Source: Muricoccus pecuniae (GTDB lineage: Bacteria > Pseudomonadota > Alphaproteobacteria > Acetobacterales > Acetobacteraceae). From it: a stretch of 64,000 nucleotides of DNA. A model generated the notes under the pieces. The model saw only the letters and a program-made list of their open reading frames with translations, had not been told where the DNA came from and did not search any database. The DNA is taken from the NCBI RefSeq assembly GCF_014199205.1, contig NZ_JACIJD010000004.1:62001-126000 (forward strand), in the 5' to 3' direction. A program made the translations under genes and the position numbers. Positions 25,709 through 37,302 of this stretch are shown here, one piece after another. The stretch's first letter is position 1, and each line of letters begins with the position of its first letter.

Positions 25709-28297
25709 ATGCCCCAGCCCGCCTCCCCCGGGCGGCCCGCAGCGCCGCCCCCTCGCCCGCCCGGCCGCCTCCGCCGGTGGCGGCCCTGGCTGATTGCGCT
25801 CGGGCTCCTCGTCCTCGGCCTGCCGCTCGCGGGCTATGGCGCGCTCTGGGCTGCGCTGCGGACGGACGCCATCCGCCCCCGGATCGAGTCGGCAGTGGAG
25901 GCTGCGACGGGGCGCCGCTTCACCCTGGGCGCCGTCACCCTTCGCCCCGCCCTCGTCCCCACCATCGGGCTCGACTCCCCGGTCCTGGCCAATCCGCCCG
26001 GCTTCTCCCGCCCGGAGATGCTGCGCGCCCGGCGGATCGAGGCGGAGCTGGCGCTGGTCCCGCTCCTCTCGCGCCAGGTGGAGCTGCGGCGCGTCGCCCT
26101 CATCGAGCCGGACCTGCTGCTGGAGACCGATGCCGCGGGACGGGTGAACTGGGATTTCACACGTCCGCAGCCGCAGGCCTCCGCTCCCGCCACCCCTGCC
26201 ATCCCCGCGGCGGAACCCTCACACCCCTTCGGCTTCGAGGTGGAGTCGGTGGTGCTGGAGCGAGGCCGCCTCACTTGGCGCGGGCCGGGCGGGGAGGAGG
26301 TGCTGGAGCTTCCCCGTCTCACCCTTCGCGGCTCGGAGCGCGGGATTCTCGTCGAGGGGCAGGCCGTGGCGCGCGGCATCGCGGCCACGGTGAACGGCAG
26401 TACCGGGCCACTCGGCGCGCTGCTCGCGGGCGGGACGGGCGAATGGCCCTTCCGCGCCGGCCTCTCCGCCCCCGGGCTCAACGCCGAGGCGAGCGGCGCC
26501 CTCGCCCTTCCCTTCCGTCCCGATGGCTGGCGCGCCCGCCTCGCCGCCACGGCAGATGCCGCATCCCGCCTCGCCCCGCTCCTCCCCGGCACGGCCCTGC
26601 CGGAGGCGCGCAACCTCTCCCTCGTGGCCGAGACAGGTGGCGCGGCGGGGCTGGCGGCGCTCCACGCCTCCGTGGCGGAGCTTGGAATCCCGCTCGCCGG
26701 TCGCCGCCTCGTCCTCGGCCCGGCCCAGTTGGACGCGCCCTCGCCGGAGGCGCCCGTCGCCCTCTCCGGCACGCTGCGGCTGGGGGAATTGCCGCTGGCC
26801 CTCACCGCCGGGGGGCCGAACCTCGCCGCGCTGCGCGCCGAGGGGGCGATCCCCCTGACCCTCCGGCTGGAGGGAGAGGGCCTCGCCGCCTCGCTGGCCG
26901 GGGCCCTCGCGCCCGGGCGGCGGATCGAGGGGACGGAGTGGCAGCTCTCCCTCCGCGCGGCCGATCTCCGCTCCCTCGGGGCCCGCGCCGGGACGCCCGG
27001 CCTGCCCGCCCTGCACGACGCCGCGCTGGATGGGCCGCTGCGCCTTCTCGCCGAGGGAGCCGACCTGCCCGGCCTCACCCTCGCCGCGCGCGAGGCCGCC
27101 GGGCGCGCCAGCCTCTCCTTCCGCCGGGCCGAGCCGCTGCCGCGCGTGACCCTGCGGGCAGAATTCGATCGCGTGGATGCGGATGCCCTGTCGGCTTCCC
27201 CGCCCCCCGCCGCCCCCCCGGCGCCCGCACCGGCCCAACCCGCGCCGGCCCAGCCCGCGCCGGCCGCAGCGCCCGCTGCTCCTCCGCCTGCCCGGCCGGA
27301 CGGGCGGGTCATCCCGGACCAGCCCCTCGACCTCACCGCCATCCGCGACGCCCCCCTCGCCCTGGATGCCGAGGCCACCGTCGCCACCCTGCGCCTGGGC
27401 AGTGCGGAGTGGCGCGGCGTCTCGCTGCGGGCCGTACTGGACGAGCGGGCCCTGCGGCTGGAGCGCTTCGCGGCCGCGACGCCGGGCGGGCCGGTCACGG
27501 GCGCCGGCGCCGCCGAGGTGGGCGGCCCCCTGCCGCGCCTCGCTCTGCGGCTACGGAGTGGCGAGGGTGGCATCGATCCCGCCCCCCTGCTGGCCGCTCT
27601 CGGCACGCGCTCGCCCATCTCCGGCCGGGCCGCGCTCGATCTCGACCTCGCTGGCGAGGGCGCGGGGCTGCGCGCCCTGGTGGGCAGCCTGGGCGGGCAT
27701 CTCGGCCTCGCCATGACCGGGGGCGAGATCGATCCCTCCCTCCTGGCCGGCGCCACCCAGGCGCTGCGCGGGGTACTGCCAGAGGGAAGCGTGGGGAGCG
27801 CGGCGGAGATCCGCTGCCTCGCCCTGCGCTTCGATCTCCAGCGCGGGGTGGCGCAGTCCCGCGCCCTGCTCCTCCAGACCGGGGTGGCGAGCACCAGTGG
27901 CGGCGGGGCGGCGAATCTCGGGGACGAGACGCTCGCCTTCCGTCTCCGCCCGGTGGTGCGCGTGGGGGATGCCTCCATTACCACGCCGCTCGGCATCACC
28001 GGGCGTTTCGGCAGCCCGCGCTTCTCGCTCGATCCCAATGCCGCCACCGCGGCGGCGGCGGGGGTGCTGGGCGGCCTCGCCCGGCGCTCGGACGACCGGG
28101 ACGCGGCCGCGATCGGGGGACTGGTGGAAGGGCTGCTCGGCGGACGCAGTGCCGCGGCGGCGCCGGATTGCGCGGCCCAGCTCGCCCTCGCGCGCGGCGA
28201 GGCGCCGGCCGTGGGCACGCCGCCCCCTGCACCGGAGCCGCAGCAGGGGCGGCGCCCGGCCATCAACGACCTGCTGCGCGGACTTCTCGGGCGATAG
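25709..28297 (+). CDS. AsmA family protein
   Basis: This 862-residue protein has one N-terminal membrane anchor (about residues 29-47) and a very large periplasmic part. The region after the anchor (RIESAVEAATGRRFTLG) and the C-terminal GALDLDLAG-like section (GRAALDLDLAGEGAGLRALV) are typical of AsmA. AsmA-type proteins are linked to lipid transport and outer-membrane assembly. A Pro/Ala-rich linker of short repeats lies near residues 500-535. The start at ATG 25709 is 23 bases after the pseudouridine synthase. It ends 3 bases before the tRNA on the other strand. Confidence 0.87.
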   Translation: MPQPASPGRPAAPPPRPPGRLRRWRPWLIALGLLVLGLPLAGYGALWAALRTDAIRPRIESAVEAATGRRFTLGAVTLRPALVPTIGLDSPVLANPPGFSRPEMLRARRIEAELALVPLLSRQVELRRVALIEPDLLLETDAAGRVNWDFTRPQPQASAPATPAIPAAEPSHPFGFEVESVVLERGRLTWRGPGGEEVLELPRLTLRGSERGILVEGQAVARGIAATVNGSTGPLGALLAGGTGEWPFRAGLSAPGLNAEASGALALPFRPDGWRARLAATADAASRLAPLLPGTALPEARNLSLVAETGGAAGLAALHASVAELGIPLAGRRLVLGPAQLDAPSPEAPVALSGTLRLGELPLALTAGGPNLAALRAEGAIPLTLRLEGEGLAASLAGALAPGRRIEGTEWQLSLRAADLRSLGARAGTPGLPALHDAALDGPLRLLAEGADLPGLTLAAREAAGRASLSFRRAEPLPRVTLRAEFDRVDADALSASPPPAAPPAPAPAQPAPAQPAPAAAPAAPPPARPDGRVIPDQPLDLTAIRDAPLALDAEATVATLRLGSAEWRGVSLRAVLDERALRLERFAAATPGGPVTGAGAAEVGGPLPRLALRLRSGEGGIDPAPLLAALGTRSPISGRAALDLDLAGEGAGLRALVGSLGGHLGLAMTGGEIDPSLLAGATQALRGVLPEGSVGSAAEIRCLALRFDLQRGVAQSRALLLQTGVASTSGGGAANLGDETLAFRLRPVVRVGDASITTPLGITGRFGSPRFSLDPNAATAAAAGVLGGLARRSDDRDAAAIGGLVEGLLGGRSAAAAPDCAAQLALARGEAPAVGTPPPAPEPQQGRRPAINDLLRGLLGR

Positions 28298-28300
28298 GGA

Positions 28301-28373
28301 TGGGCCGGGCAGGAATCGAACCCGCAACCAAGCCGTTATGAGCGGCCAGCTCTAACCGTTGAGCTACCGGCCC
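28301..28373 (-). tRNA. tRNA with CAT anticodon, probably tRNA-Ile2 (lysidine type)
   Basis: The 73-base gene folds into a full cloverleaf: acceptor arms 28373-28367 / 28308-28302, D-arm GCTC/GAGC, anticodon loop CTCATAA, and T-arm with TTCGATT. The anticodon is CAT. C4-G69 and C5-G68 pairs are present; these are the TilS recognition pairs of tRNA-Ile2 in Escherichia coli, so I favour isoleucine (AUA) over elongator methionine. The CCA end is not encoded. Confidence 0.85.
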
Positions 28374-28398
28374 ATCCCGCCCGCTCCTTAGATCACCC

Positions 28399-29667
28399 TC
28401 ACGGCGCGAGGAAGGCGCGGATTGCGGCCTCGGCCTTGTTCATGCTCGCCACCCCTTCGAGATGGCCGAGCCCGCCTTCCAGATCCACCACCTGAACGGG
28501 CCGCCCGGCCGCGCGCAGGGCCTCGGCGAGGTCGCGGTTATAGGCGATGGGGAAGACGCGGTCCCCCGGTGCCGGCACCACGAGCCAGCGCGCCTGGCTG
28601 CGGGAGAGGGCGGTGGCGGTGTCGGGATACTCGTTCAGGAAGAGCTGGTTGGCGCGGGTGAGATAGATGAAGGCGTTGGCGTCCGCCGTCCTGGCGCGGG
28701 CCGCCGCCGCTTCGTCGAGGAAGCGCTCCACCGCGAAGCTGTCCCCGATGCGGCGGGCGGGGTCCTGCCCGTCCACGGCGCGGCGGCCGAACTGCGCCAT
28801 CGCCCCGCGGTCCCGCGCCTGGAGGGTGACGATCTTCAGCGCCTCCGCCAGCCCCTTCAGCGGCGGCTCCCGGCCCTGGCCGTAATAGTCGCCGCCGCGC
28901 CAGTTCGGGTCCATGCGGATCGGCGATTCCCACAGCTCCATCCAGCCGATGAGAAAGGCGTCGAACTCTCCCGTGCCGACGGCGGGCATCACGCGGTCGA
29001 TCATCTCGGGATAGGCGCAGGCCCATTCGATCGCCTGGAGCGCGCCCATGGAGGGACCGGCGACGAGGGCCAGGCGCTTCACTCCAAGGCTGTCCAGAAG
29101 CCGCTTCTGCACCTCGATGAAGTCCCGCATGGAGACGACGGGGAAGTTCATCCCGAAGGGGCGGCCCGTGGAGGGGTCGAGGGTGGCCGGGCCCGTGCTG
29201 GTGGTGGTGGCGTCGTTGAGGTTGAGGTTCACCAGCGTGTCGGAGGAGACGACGAAGAAGCGGTTCGTGTCGATCGCCTTGCCCGGGCCGACGATATTGT
29301 CCCAGTAGCCCGCCGGGCCGCCCGGCGCGAAGCGGCCGAAGGCGTGGCTGTTGGCCGAGAAGAAGTGGGTGATGAGCACGGCGTTGTCGCCGGCCGCGTT
29401 CAGCGTGCCCGCGGTCTGGTAGCCGATCCGGGCATTGGGCACGGTGCCGCCGCCGCGGGTGCGGTACTCCCCGGCCTCGAAGATCTGCTTGCGGACGATC
29501 AGGGGCTCGGGGGTCGGGGCGGCAGGGGATGCCGCCGGGGCGGGCGCCTGGGCCGGAGCGGGCGTCGGCGCGGCGGCCGGCGCCTGGGCGCGGGCGAGCC
29601 CCGCGAGGGCCGGAGTCGCGAGGAAGGTCGCGGCCAGCAGCGCGCGGCGGCGGATGGACGAATTCAC
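28399..29667 (-). CDS. Exported alpha/beta hydrolase, homoserine O-acetyltransferase (MetX)-like
   Basis: This 422-residue protein starts with a cleavable export signal containing a Tat-like RRR (residues 6-8) and ending near ARA-QAP (about 26-28), then a Pro/Ala-rich stretch, then a MetX/E22-type hydrolase. The nucleophile is in [15 protein letters not shown], and the C-terminal Asp and His regions are [14 protein letters not shown] and GLGHLEG. The export signal argues against a role in methionine synthesis; a periplasmic esterase or acyltransferase is more likely. The natural substrate is unknown. Confidence 0.85.
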   Translation of the reverse strand: MNSSIRRRALLAATFLATPALAGLARAQAPAAAPTPAPAQAPAPAASPAAPTPEPLIVRKQIFEAGEYRTRGGGTVPNARIGYQTAGTLNAAGDNAVLITHFFSANSHAFGRFAPGGPAGYWDNIVGPGKAIDTNRFFVVSSDTLVNLNLNDATTTSTGPATLDPSTGRPFGMNFPVVSMRDFIEVQKRLLDSLGVKRLALVAGPSMGALQAIEWACAYPEMIDRVMPAVGTGEFDAFLIGWMELWESPIRMDPNWRGGDYYGQGREPPLKGLAEALKIVTLQARDRGAMAQFGRRAVDGQDPARRIGDSFAVERFLDEAAAARARTADANAFIYLTRANQLFLNEYPDTATALSRSQARWLVVPAPGDRVFPIAYNRDLAEALRAAGRPVQVVDLEGGLGHLEGVASMNKAEAAIRAFLAP

Positions 29668-29829
29668 GGGCAGGTCGCCTCCCTTGGCGTGTTTGCGCGC
29701 ATGCTGCGGGCGGGCGGGGCGCGGGGCAAGCGGGCGAATTGCGGGGGCCGGGCGGCGCTGCTAGAGCCGGGGCGAGATCCTGTCGCCATCCCCGCCGATG
29801 CGACCAGCCAGACCGAGGACCGCCGCCGC

Positions 29830-30354
29830 ATGAATCCGAGCCTGATCCCCGCCGGCAAGGCGCCGCCCCACGACATCAACGTGGTGATCGAGATCCCCGA
29901 GGGCTCCTCGGTGAAGTACGAGCTGGACAAGGACAGCGGCGCGGTCGTCGTGGACCGCTTCCTCTTCACCCCCATGTCCTATCCGGCGGCCTACGGCTTC
30001 GTCCCCGGGACCCTGGCCGATGACGGCGACCCCACGGACGCGCTTGTGCTCATCCCCGCCGCCGTGGTGCCGGGCTGCGTCATCCGCTGCCGCCCGATCG
30101 GCGTGCTGCTGATGGAGGATGAGGCGGGACAGGACGAGAAGATCGTCTGCGTGCCGCACGACAAGCTCCACCCCTATTTCTCCGACATCCAGTCCTGCGA
30201 CGACCTGCCGAAGATCACGCGCCAGCAGATCGAGCACTTCTTCGCCCGCTACAAGGACCTGGAGCCGGGCAAGTGGGTGAAGATCACGGGCTGGGGCACG
30301 AAGGAGCAGGCGGCCGAGCTGATCGCCAAGGGCATCGCCGCGGCCGCCAAGTAG
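29830..30354 (+). CDS. ppa: Inorganic pyrophosphatase
   Basis: This 174-residue family I soluble pyrophosphatase hydrolyses pyrophosphate from biosynthetic reactions. The metal-binding Asp motif is seen in [11 protein letters not shown], and the N-terminal [17 protein letters not shown] is typical. Length is normal (about 175). The ATG is at 29830. Confidence 0.96.
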   Translation: MNPSLIPAGKAPPHDINVVIEIPEGSSVKYELDKDSGAVVVDRFLFTPMSYPAAYGFVPGTLADDGDPTDALVLIPAAVVPGCVIRCRPIGVLLMEDEAGQDEKIVCVPHDKLHPYFSDIQSCDDLPKITRQQIEHFFARYKDLEPGKWVKITGWGTKEQAAELIAKGIAAAAK

Positions 30355-30375
30355 GGCCCGCACCAAGGGGACAAG

Positions 30376-30702
30376 GTGCCGGGAGAGCGCCCCGGCATCC
30401 CCCCGCGCCGGTCCCTGCGGCCGGCGCGGATCGCGCTCGTCGCGGCCACGCTGCTGCCCCCCCTCTCCTGGGGCGCGGTGCTTCTCACGGGCACCCTCGC
30501 CGGGGCCCGGCAGCGGCGCTGCCTTCTCGACCATGTCCAGGGCCTGACCACCGATTGCCCGCCGCCCTGGTGGGAGCTCGGCATGGCGCTGCATGTCGTG
30601 GGGCTGCTGGACCTCTACGCCGTGGCCAGCTTCTCCGTCATGGCGGTCGCCCTCGCGGCCTGGGCCGCGATCCTGATCCGCCGGCTCCGCGGGGGGCGCT
30701 GA
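30376..30702 (+). CDS. Hypothetical membrane protein, two helices
   Basis: This 108-residue protein was not recognised. Two membrane helices are visible (about residues 18-42 and 71-98), separated by a loop with two Cys (CLLDHVQGLTTDCPP) that could form a disulfide if periplasmic. The start is GTG at 30376 with GGGGACAAG upstream, 21 bases after ppa, so it may ride on the ppa transcript. Confidence 0.65.
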   Translation: MPGERPGIPPRRSLRPARIALVAATLLPPLSWGAVLLTGTLAGARQRRCLLDHVQGLTTDCPPPWWELGMALHVVGLLDLYAVASFSVMAVALAAWAAILIRRLRGGR

Positions 30703-30714
30703 ACCCCGTCCGGA

Positions 30715-31290
30715 TCAGCCCGTCCGCAGGCGGTCCGGTAGGCGAAGGCCGATATCGGTCGGCACCGGCCATTCCTCGCGCACGCGGCGCACGACCTGGA
30801 AGCCCGAGGCGATGTAGTTCGGCAGCGCCCGGGGATGGTCGGCGGTGCAGGTGTTCACCGTCATCACGGAGCAGTTGCCGGCCCAGGCCGTGTCGATCGC
30901 ATGGCGCAGGAAGGCGCGGCCCATCCCCTTGCCGATCGCGTGCGGCAGGAGGCCGAAATAGGAGAGGTTCGTCGTGCCGTCCCAGCGCCGCTCCAGCTCG
31001 TGGAACCCGGCCGGCTCGCCGTTGCGGTAGAGGACGTGGATGGAGATGGCGGGATCGCGGAGAAGGGCCGCGATCTTCGCGTCCGGCAGGGTGCGGCGGA
31101 GCCACCAGCAGTAGTCGCGGCCCACCGTGTCGTAGAGGTAGCGGTAGAACCCCACGCTGCAGCCGGTGACGGGCACAACATCGGCCCCGGGCGGCAGCGC
31201 CGCCCCGGATGGCAGCGCCGCCGGCGGGTCGGCCGGCGGGCGCTCCATGCGGAGGAAGGTGACCTCGACCTGAACCGGCGTCGTCGCCAT
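30715..31290 (-). CDS. GNAT family N-acetyltransferase
   Basis: This 191-residue acetyltransferase has the GNAT core: YFGLLPHAIGKGMGRAFLRHA (acetyl-CoA pyrophosphate loop with GKGMG) followed by VNTCTADHPRALPNYIASGF. The substrate cannot be told. The ATG at 31290 lies 17 bases after the rpoD stop on the same strand, so it probably extends the macromolecular-synthesis transcript. Confidence 0.88.
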   Translation of the reverse strand: MATTPVQVEVTFLRMERPPADPPAALPSGAALPPGADVVPVTGCSVGFYRYLYDTVGRDYCWWLRRTLPDAKIAALLRDPAISIHVLYRNGEPAGFHELERRWDGTTNLSYFGLLPHAIGKGMGRAFLRHAIDTAWAGNCSVMTVNTCTADHPRALPNYIASGFQVVRRVREEWPVPTDIGLRLPDRLRTG

Positions 31291-31307
31291 CGCTGGTCGT
31301 CCAGGCC

Positions 31308-33242
<1,935 letters not shown>

Positions 33243-33313
33243 GCCACTCTCCCGCCACGGATGAGAACTCCGGACAGCGGGTGCGGCCGCCGCCGGAGAG
33301 AAAGGTTCGTACT

Positions 33314-35221
33314 CTATGGAGCGGCGCCGCCGGCGCCCTCCTCCAGCCCCGTCTCGCCGCGGCGCAGCGCGGAGAGGGCCTGGCTCAGCCGGATGACGCG
33401 TGCCTGGGCTGCGGCGTCGTTCGCCGCTTCCAACTCGCGTCCCGCCGCTTCCAGGTCCTCGACCAGCGCGCCTTCACCCCGCAGGAAGCCGAAGAAATGC
33501 CACCAGCCCGCCAGGGTCTCCCCGGGCTGGGCATCGGAACCGGCTTCCCGCGGGAGTCCGGTCGCGCGCATGACCCATGCCCGGGCCTCGCCGAGGCCGG
33601 TCGCGTCCAAGTGGGCAACCAGATCGGCCGAGTCAAGCGAGGTTGGATCGACAATTGACGCATCCGTGAGCCCCTGTGCCTCTTCCGCCAGCACCTGGTC
33701 CGCGTGCCAGGCGAGCATGGCGGCCTGCAGGGCCGAGGGCTGGCCATGGGGCAGCTCCAGCAGGGCGAAGGCCTCCTCCACCTCGTTCAGCAGCCAGGGA
33801 TGGGCGAGGGTGATGGCGAGGAGGCAGCGCGCCTGCTCAATCCGCGTGGCCTCGGCGGCCGGGGACGGGCGCGGGGGAAGGCGCGGCGGCGGCTTGAAGC
33901 CCGGGCGGCCACCGCCGCCGGCGCGGGGCACGAAGGGCGCGCGCTGGGGGCGCTGCGGGCGGGTGCTCTCGAAGAAGCGGTCGAGCAGGGCGCGGCGGTA
34001 CTCGGCGGCCAGGGCCTTGTCCGGGATGCGGCCGGCGGCGGCGGCGAGGTCGTTGCGGAAGGCCGCGCGGCCCTCGGGCGTGCCGAGGGGGCGGCTATCG
34101 GCCATGAGGTCGTAGAGGGCGGTGGAGAGGGGCCTGGCCGCGTCCAGCACCGCCTGGAAGGCCGCCGGCCCCTTGGCGCGGATCAGATCATCGGGGTCCT
34201 TGCCCCCGGTGACCGCCGCGAAGTGCAGCGTCCGCTCGGTGCCGAGCAGGGGCATGACCATCTCGGCCGTGCGCGCGGCGGCGCGCAGCCCTGCGGCATC
34301 GGCATCGAGGCAGAGCACGGGCTCGGGGGTGACGCGCCAGATCTCCTCCATCTGCTCGGGCGTCAGCGCCGTGCCGAGGGGGGCGACCGCGCCCTCGAAC
34401 CCCGCCTGGTGGAGGGCGATCACGTCCATGTAGCCCTCGGCCACGACCAGCCGGGCGCGGCCGCGGAACACGGCCTCCCGCGCCATGTCCAGGCCGTAGA
34501 GGGTGCGGCGCTTGGAGAAGGCCTCGGTCTCCGGCCCGTTCAGGTATTTCGGCTGCCCGTCGCCGAGGATGCGGCCGCCGAAGGAGACCACCCGCCCGCG
34601 CCGGTCCCGGATGGGGAAGGTGACGCGGTTGTAGAAGAAGTCGTTGTAGACCCCTTCCCTGCCCTCGGCGGGCTTGACCAGCCCGGCCTCGGCGAGCTGG
34701 CGGGGCTCGATCCCGAGCGGCTTCAGCTCGGCGGCGAGCGCGCCCCGGCCGGCGCCGGACCAGCCGAGGCCGAAGCGGGAGATGGTGGCCTCCGTCAGCC
34801 CGCGGCCTCTGAGGTAGTCCAGCCCCTGCCGCCCCTCGGGCGCGCGGAGCCAGCGCGCCATCACCTCGGCGGCGGCGGCGAGGACCTCGTGGATGTCCTT
34901 CGCCCGGGCCTCGCGCGCGGCCTGGCGGGGGGACTCCTTCGGTACCTCCAGCCCGGCTTCCCCGGCCAGGCGCTCCACCGCCTCGCGGAAGGGCAGGCCC
35001 TCGGTCTGCATGGTGAAGCCGATGGCGTCCCCGTGCTGGCCGCAGCCGAAGCAGTGGTAGTGGTCGTCATAGACGTAGAAGGAGGGGGTCTTCTCGTTGT
35101 GGAAGGGGCAGCATCCCTTCCACTGGCGCCCGTTGCGGGTGAGCTTCACCTTGCGCCCGATCAGGGGCGGGAGCGGCGTCCGGGCGCGCAGCTCGTCGAG
35201 GAAGTTGGGCGGAAGGGGCAT
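33314..35221 (-). CDS. dnaG: DNA primase DnaG
   Basis: This 635-residue primase makes RNA primers for replication. Visible are the N-terminal zinc finger ([11 protein letters not shown]...[10 protein letters not shown]), the RNA-polymerase fold [19 protein letters not shown], the TOPRIM motif [17 protein letters not shown] with LDADAAG, and a helicase-binding C-terminal part. It is 71 bases ahead of rpoD and 56 bases after yqeY on the same strand. Confidence 0.96.
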   Translation of the reverse strand: MPLPPNFLDELRARTPLPPLIGRKVKLTRNGRQWKGCCPFHNEKTPSFYVYDDHYHCFGCGQHGDAIGFTMQTEGLPFREAVERLAGEAGLEVPKESPRQAAREARAKDIHEVLAAAAEVMARWLRAPEGRQGLDYLRGRGLTEATISRFGLGWSGAGRGALAAELKPLGIEPRQLAEAGLVKPAEGREGVYNDFFYNRVTFPIRDRRGRVVSFGGRILGDGQPKYLNGPETEAFSKRRTLYGLDMAREAVFRGRARLVVAEGYMDVIALHQAGFEGAVAPLGTALTPEQMEEIWRVTPEPVLCLDADAAGLRAAARTAEMVMPLLGTERTLHFAAVTGGKDPDDLIRAKGPAAFQAVLDAARPLSTALYDLMADSRPLGTPEGRAAFRNDLAAAAGRIPDKALAAEYRRALLDRFFESTRPQRPQRAPFVPRAGGGGRPGFKPPPRLPPRPSPAAEATRIEQARCLLAITLAHPWLLNEVEEAFALLELPHGQPSALQAAMLAWHADQVLAEEAQGLTDASIVDPTSLDSADLVAHLDATGLGEARAWVMRATGLPREAGSDAQPGETLAGWWHFFGFLRGEGALVEDLEAAGRELEAANDAAAQARVIRLSQALSALRRGETGLEEGAGGAAP

Positions 35222-35277
35222 CGGCCCCTCCCTTCTAGCATCGCGGGGGCCGGGGCCCCAGGGTCAACGAAGCGGGG

Positions 35278-35736
35278 TCAACCGCCGAGCGCCGCCTTCA
35301 CCATCGGCCCGGCCTTGGCCATGTCCAGCACCGCGGCGTGCTTTGCCTTCAGCACGGCCATGACCTTGCCCATCTCCTTGACCGAGCTGGCGCCGGTCTC
35401 GGCCACGGCCTCGCGCACGGCGGCCTCCATGGCGGCGTCGTCCATCTGCTGGGGCAGGAAGGATTCGATGACGGCGATCTCCGCCTCCTCCTTCGCGGCC
35501 AGCTCCTCGCGCTTGCCCTGGCGGTACATCTCCACGCTCTCGCGCCGGGACTTCACCATGCCGCGGAGAAGGGAGGTGATCCCTTCCTCGGGAATCGCCT
35601 CCACCCCGCTCGGGCGGGAAGCGATGTCGGCGTCCTTCAGCTTGGCCATGATCATGCGGATGGTGGAGGTGCGGGCCGTGTCACCGGCGCGCATGGCGGC
35701 TTTCAGTTCCTCGGTGAAGCGGGCGCGCAGGCTCAT
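35278..35736 (-). CDS. GatB/YqeY domain-containing protein
   Basis: This 152-residue protein is a stand-alone YqeY domain, related to the C-terminal tRNA-binding part of GatB. Typical are LKAAMRAGDTARTSTIRMIM and ESFLPQQMDDAAMEAAV. It may help tRNA-dependent amidation, but its role is not settled. Its ATG (35736) faces carA across a 137-base gap holding two palindromic operators. It leads the dnaG-rpoD run. Confidence 0.9.
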   Translation of the reverse strand: MSLRARFTEELKAAMRAGDTARTSTIRMIMAKLKDADIASRPSGVEAIPEEGITSLLRGMVKSRRESVEMYRQGKREELAAKEEAEIAVIESFLPQQMDDAAMEAAVREAVAETGASSVKEMGKVMAVLKAKHAAVLDMAKAGPMVKAALGG

Positions 35737-35801
35737 GACATGTCTCCGTTAGGGTGGGGCGGGGTTTAGATCGGATCGGCCGGCCGTGCCATCGGGGCAA
35801 C

Positions 35802-35818
35802 TGGGAAGTGTTTTCCCA
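35802..35818. promoter_or_regulatory. Palindromic operator 1, TGGGAA-N5-TTCCCA
   Basis: This is a perfect 6+5+6 palindrome in the yqeY-carA gap. It is identical in both arms to the second copy 43 bases downstream, about four helical turns away. The likely binder is a dimeric regulator. The helix-turn-helix segment encoded at the start of carA is the obvious candidate, which is an inference. Confidence 0.75.
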
Positions 35819-35844
35819 GGCGAGTGCGATCTTTCCACTTCCAT

Positions 35845-35861
35845 TGGGAAATGCTTTCCCA
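35845..35861. promoter_or_regulatory. Palindromic operator 2, TGGGAA-N5-TTCCCA
   Basis: This is a second perfect copy of the palindrome. Its centre is 21 bases before the first carA ATG. An A/T-rich stretch (ACATATACG, 35861-35869) that could hold a -10 element overlaps its right edge, so binding here would be expected to block or shape carA transcription. Confidence 0.75.
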
Positions 35862-35873
35862 CATATACGCCCC

Positions 35874-37301
35874 ATGCGGACCGTCGAGCAGATCCTTGCC
35901 CTCATGGGGGGCGCGAGCGCCGCCGCGGCGCATTGCGGCGTGGGCACCGAGGCCATCCGCAAATGGCGTCAGGCCCGGATGATTCCACCCCGGCACTGGC
36001 CGGCGGTGCTGGCCGCGACCGGCCTCCCGCTCGAGGACCTGCCCCGCACGCCCCCTTCCAGTGACGCCGACACGTCCACCCCGACCCCGGAGCCCGAGAT
36101 GACCGCTGCGACGACCCCTGGCCCGAATGCCGCCCCCGCAGCACGCCCGGATGCCGACACCGTGCCCGAGGGCGCGACGGCCTGCCTCGTCCTCGGCAAC
36201 GGCAAGGTGGTCTGGGGCCGCGGCTTCGGCGCGGCCGGCAAGAAGGTGGGCGAGGTCTGCTTCAACACGGGCATGACCGGCTACCAGGAGACGCTGACCG
36301 ACCCCTCCTATGCCGGGCAGATCATCACCTTCACCTTCCCCCATATCGGCAATGTCGGCGCCAATGCCGAGGACACGGAGGCGACCACCGCTGCCGCGCT
36401 CGGGCTGGTGGTGAAGGCGGACCTGACCGAGCCCTCCAACTACCGCGCCACGCGCCACCTGGACGACTGGCTGAAGAGCCACGGCCTGCCCGGCATCTCC
36501 GGCGTGGACACCCGCGCGCTGACGGTCCTCATCCGCGATGCCGGCGCGCCGAACGGCGTGATCTGCCACGCCCCCGACGGGGTGTTCGACCTCCCCGCCC
36601 TCCGCGCCGAGGCCGCGGGCTGGCCGGGGCTGGAGGGCATGGACCTGGCGAAGCAGGTCTCCTGCACGCAGCCCTACAAGTGGGACGAGGCGCTCTGGTC
36701 CTGGGGCCAGGGCTATGCGAGGCAGGCCGCGCCGAAGCACAAGGTCGTCGCCGTTGATTACGGCGCCAAGCGCAACATCCTGCGCTGCCTGGCCGATGCC
36801 GGCTGCGAGGTGACGGTGGTGCCGGCGACCGCGAGCGCCGAGGAGATCCTGCGCCACGAGCCGGACGGCGTCTTCCTCTCCAACGGCCCCGGCGACCCGG
36901 CGGCGACGGGGGCCTACGCGGTCCCCGCCATCCGCGGCGTGCTGGAGGCCGGCAAGCCGGTCTTCGGCATCTGCCTCGGCCACCAGCTCCTGGCGCTGGC
37001 GCTCGGCGCGAAGACCTACAAGCTCGACCGCGGCCATCGCGGCGCGAACCAGCCGGTGAAGGACCTCGCCACGGGCCGGGTGGAGATCACGAGCCAGAAC
37101 CACGGCTTCGCGGTGGACGACAAGTCGCTGCCCCCGGGCGTGACGATCACCCATGTCAGCCTCTTCGACGGCTCCAACGAGGGCATCGCCTGCGAGAGCA
37201 AGCGCGCCTTCTCCGTGCAGTACCACCCCGAGGCCTCGCCGGGGCCGAGCGACAGCCACCACCTCTTCCATCGCTTCACCGGGATGATGGCGGCGGGCTG
37301 A
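35874..37301 (+). CDS. carA: Carbamoyl-phosphate synthase small subunit with N-terminal helix-turn-helix segment
   Basis: This frame encodes 475 residues. Residues about 76-475 are standard CarA, the glutaminase subunit that feeds ammonia to CarB for pyrimidine and arginine synthesis. Seen are TGMTGYQETLTDPSYAG, FLSNGPGDP, the nucleophile Cys367 in FGICLGHQLLALALG, and QYHPEASPGP. Residues 1-55 form an extra Cro/YdaS-like helix-turn-helix (LMGGASAAAAHCGVG then EAIRKWRQARMIPPRHW), followed by a Thr/Pro linker. The ATG at 35874 has no ribosome site and only a short leader; an internal ATG at 36099 has GGAG 6 bases upstream and would give a 400-residue canonical CarA. Both products may be made. 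Confidence 0.9.
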   Translation: MRTVEQILALMGGASAAAAHCGVGTEAIRKWRQARMIPPRHWPAVLAATGLPLEDLPRTPPSSDADTSTPTPEPEMTAATTPGPNAAPAARPDADTVPEGATACLVLGNGKVVWGRGFGAAGKKVGEVCFNTGMTGYQETLTDPSYAGQIITFTFPHIGNVGANAEDTEATTAAALGLVVKADLTEPSNYRATRHLDDWLKSHGLPGISGVDTRALTVLIRDAGAPNGVICHAPDGVFDLPALRAEAAGWPGLEGMDLAKQVSCTQPYKWDEALWSWGQGYARQAAPKHKVVAVDYGAKRNILRCLADAGCEVTVVPATASAEEILRHEPDGVFLSNGPGDPAATGAYAVPAIRGVLEAGKPVFGICLGHQLLALALGAKTYKLDRGHRGANQPVKDLATGRVEITSQNHGFAVDDKSLPPGVTITHVSLFDGSNEGIACESKRAFSVQYHPEASPGPSDSHHLFHRFTGMMAAG

Positions 37302-37302
37302 C

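Noticed and set aside
27222-27290. Short tandem repeats in the AsmA gene as a separate repeat element
   Set aside because: They encode a Pro/Ala-rich linker in frame and need no other explanation.
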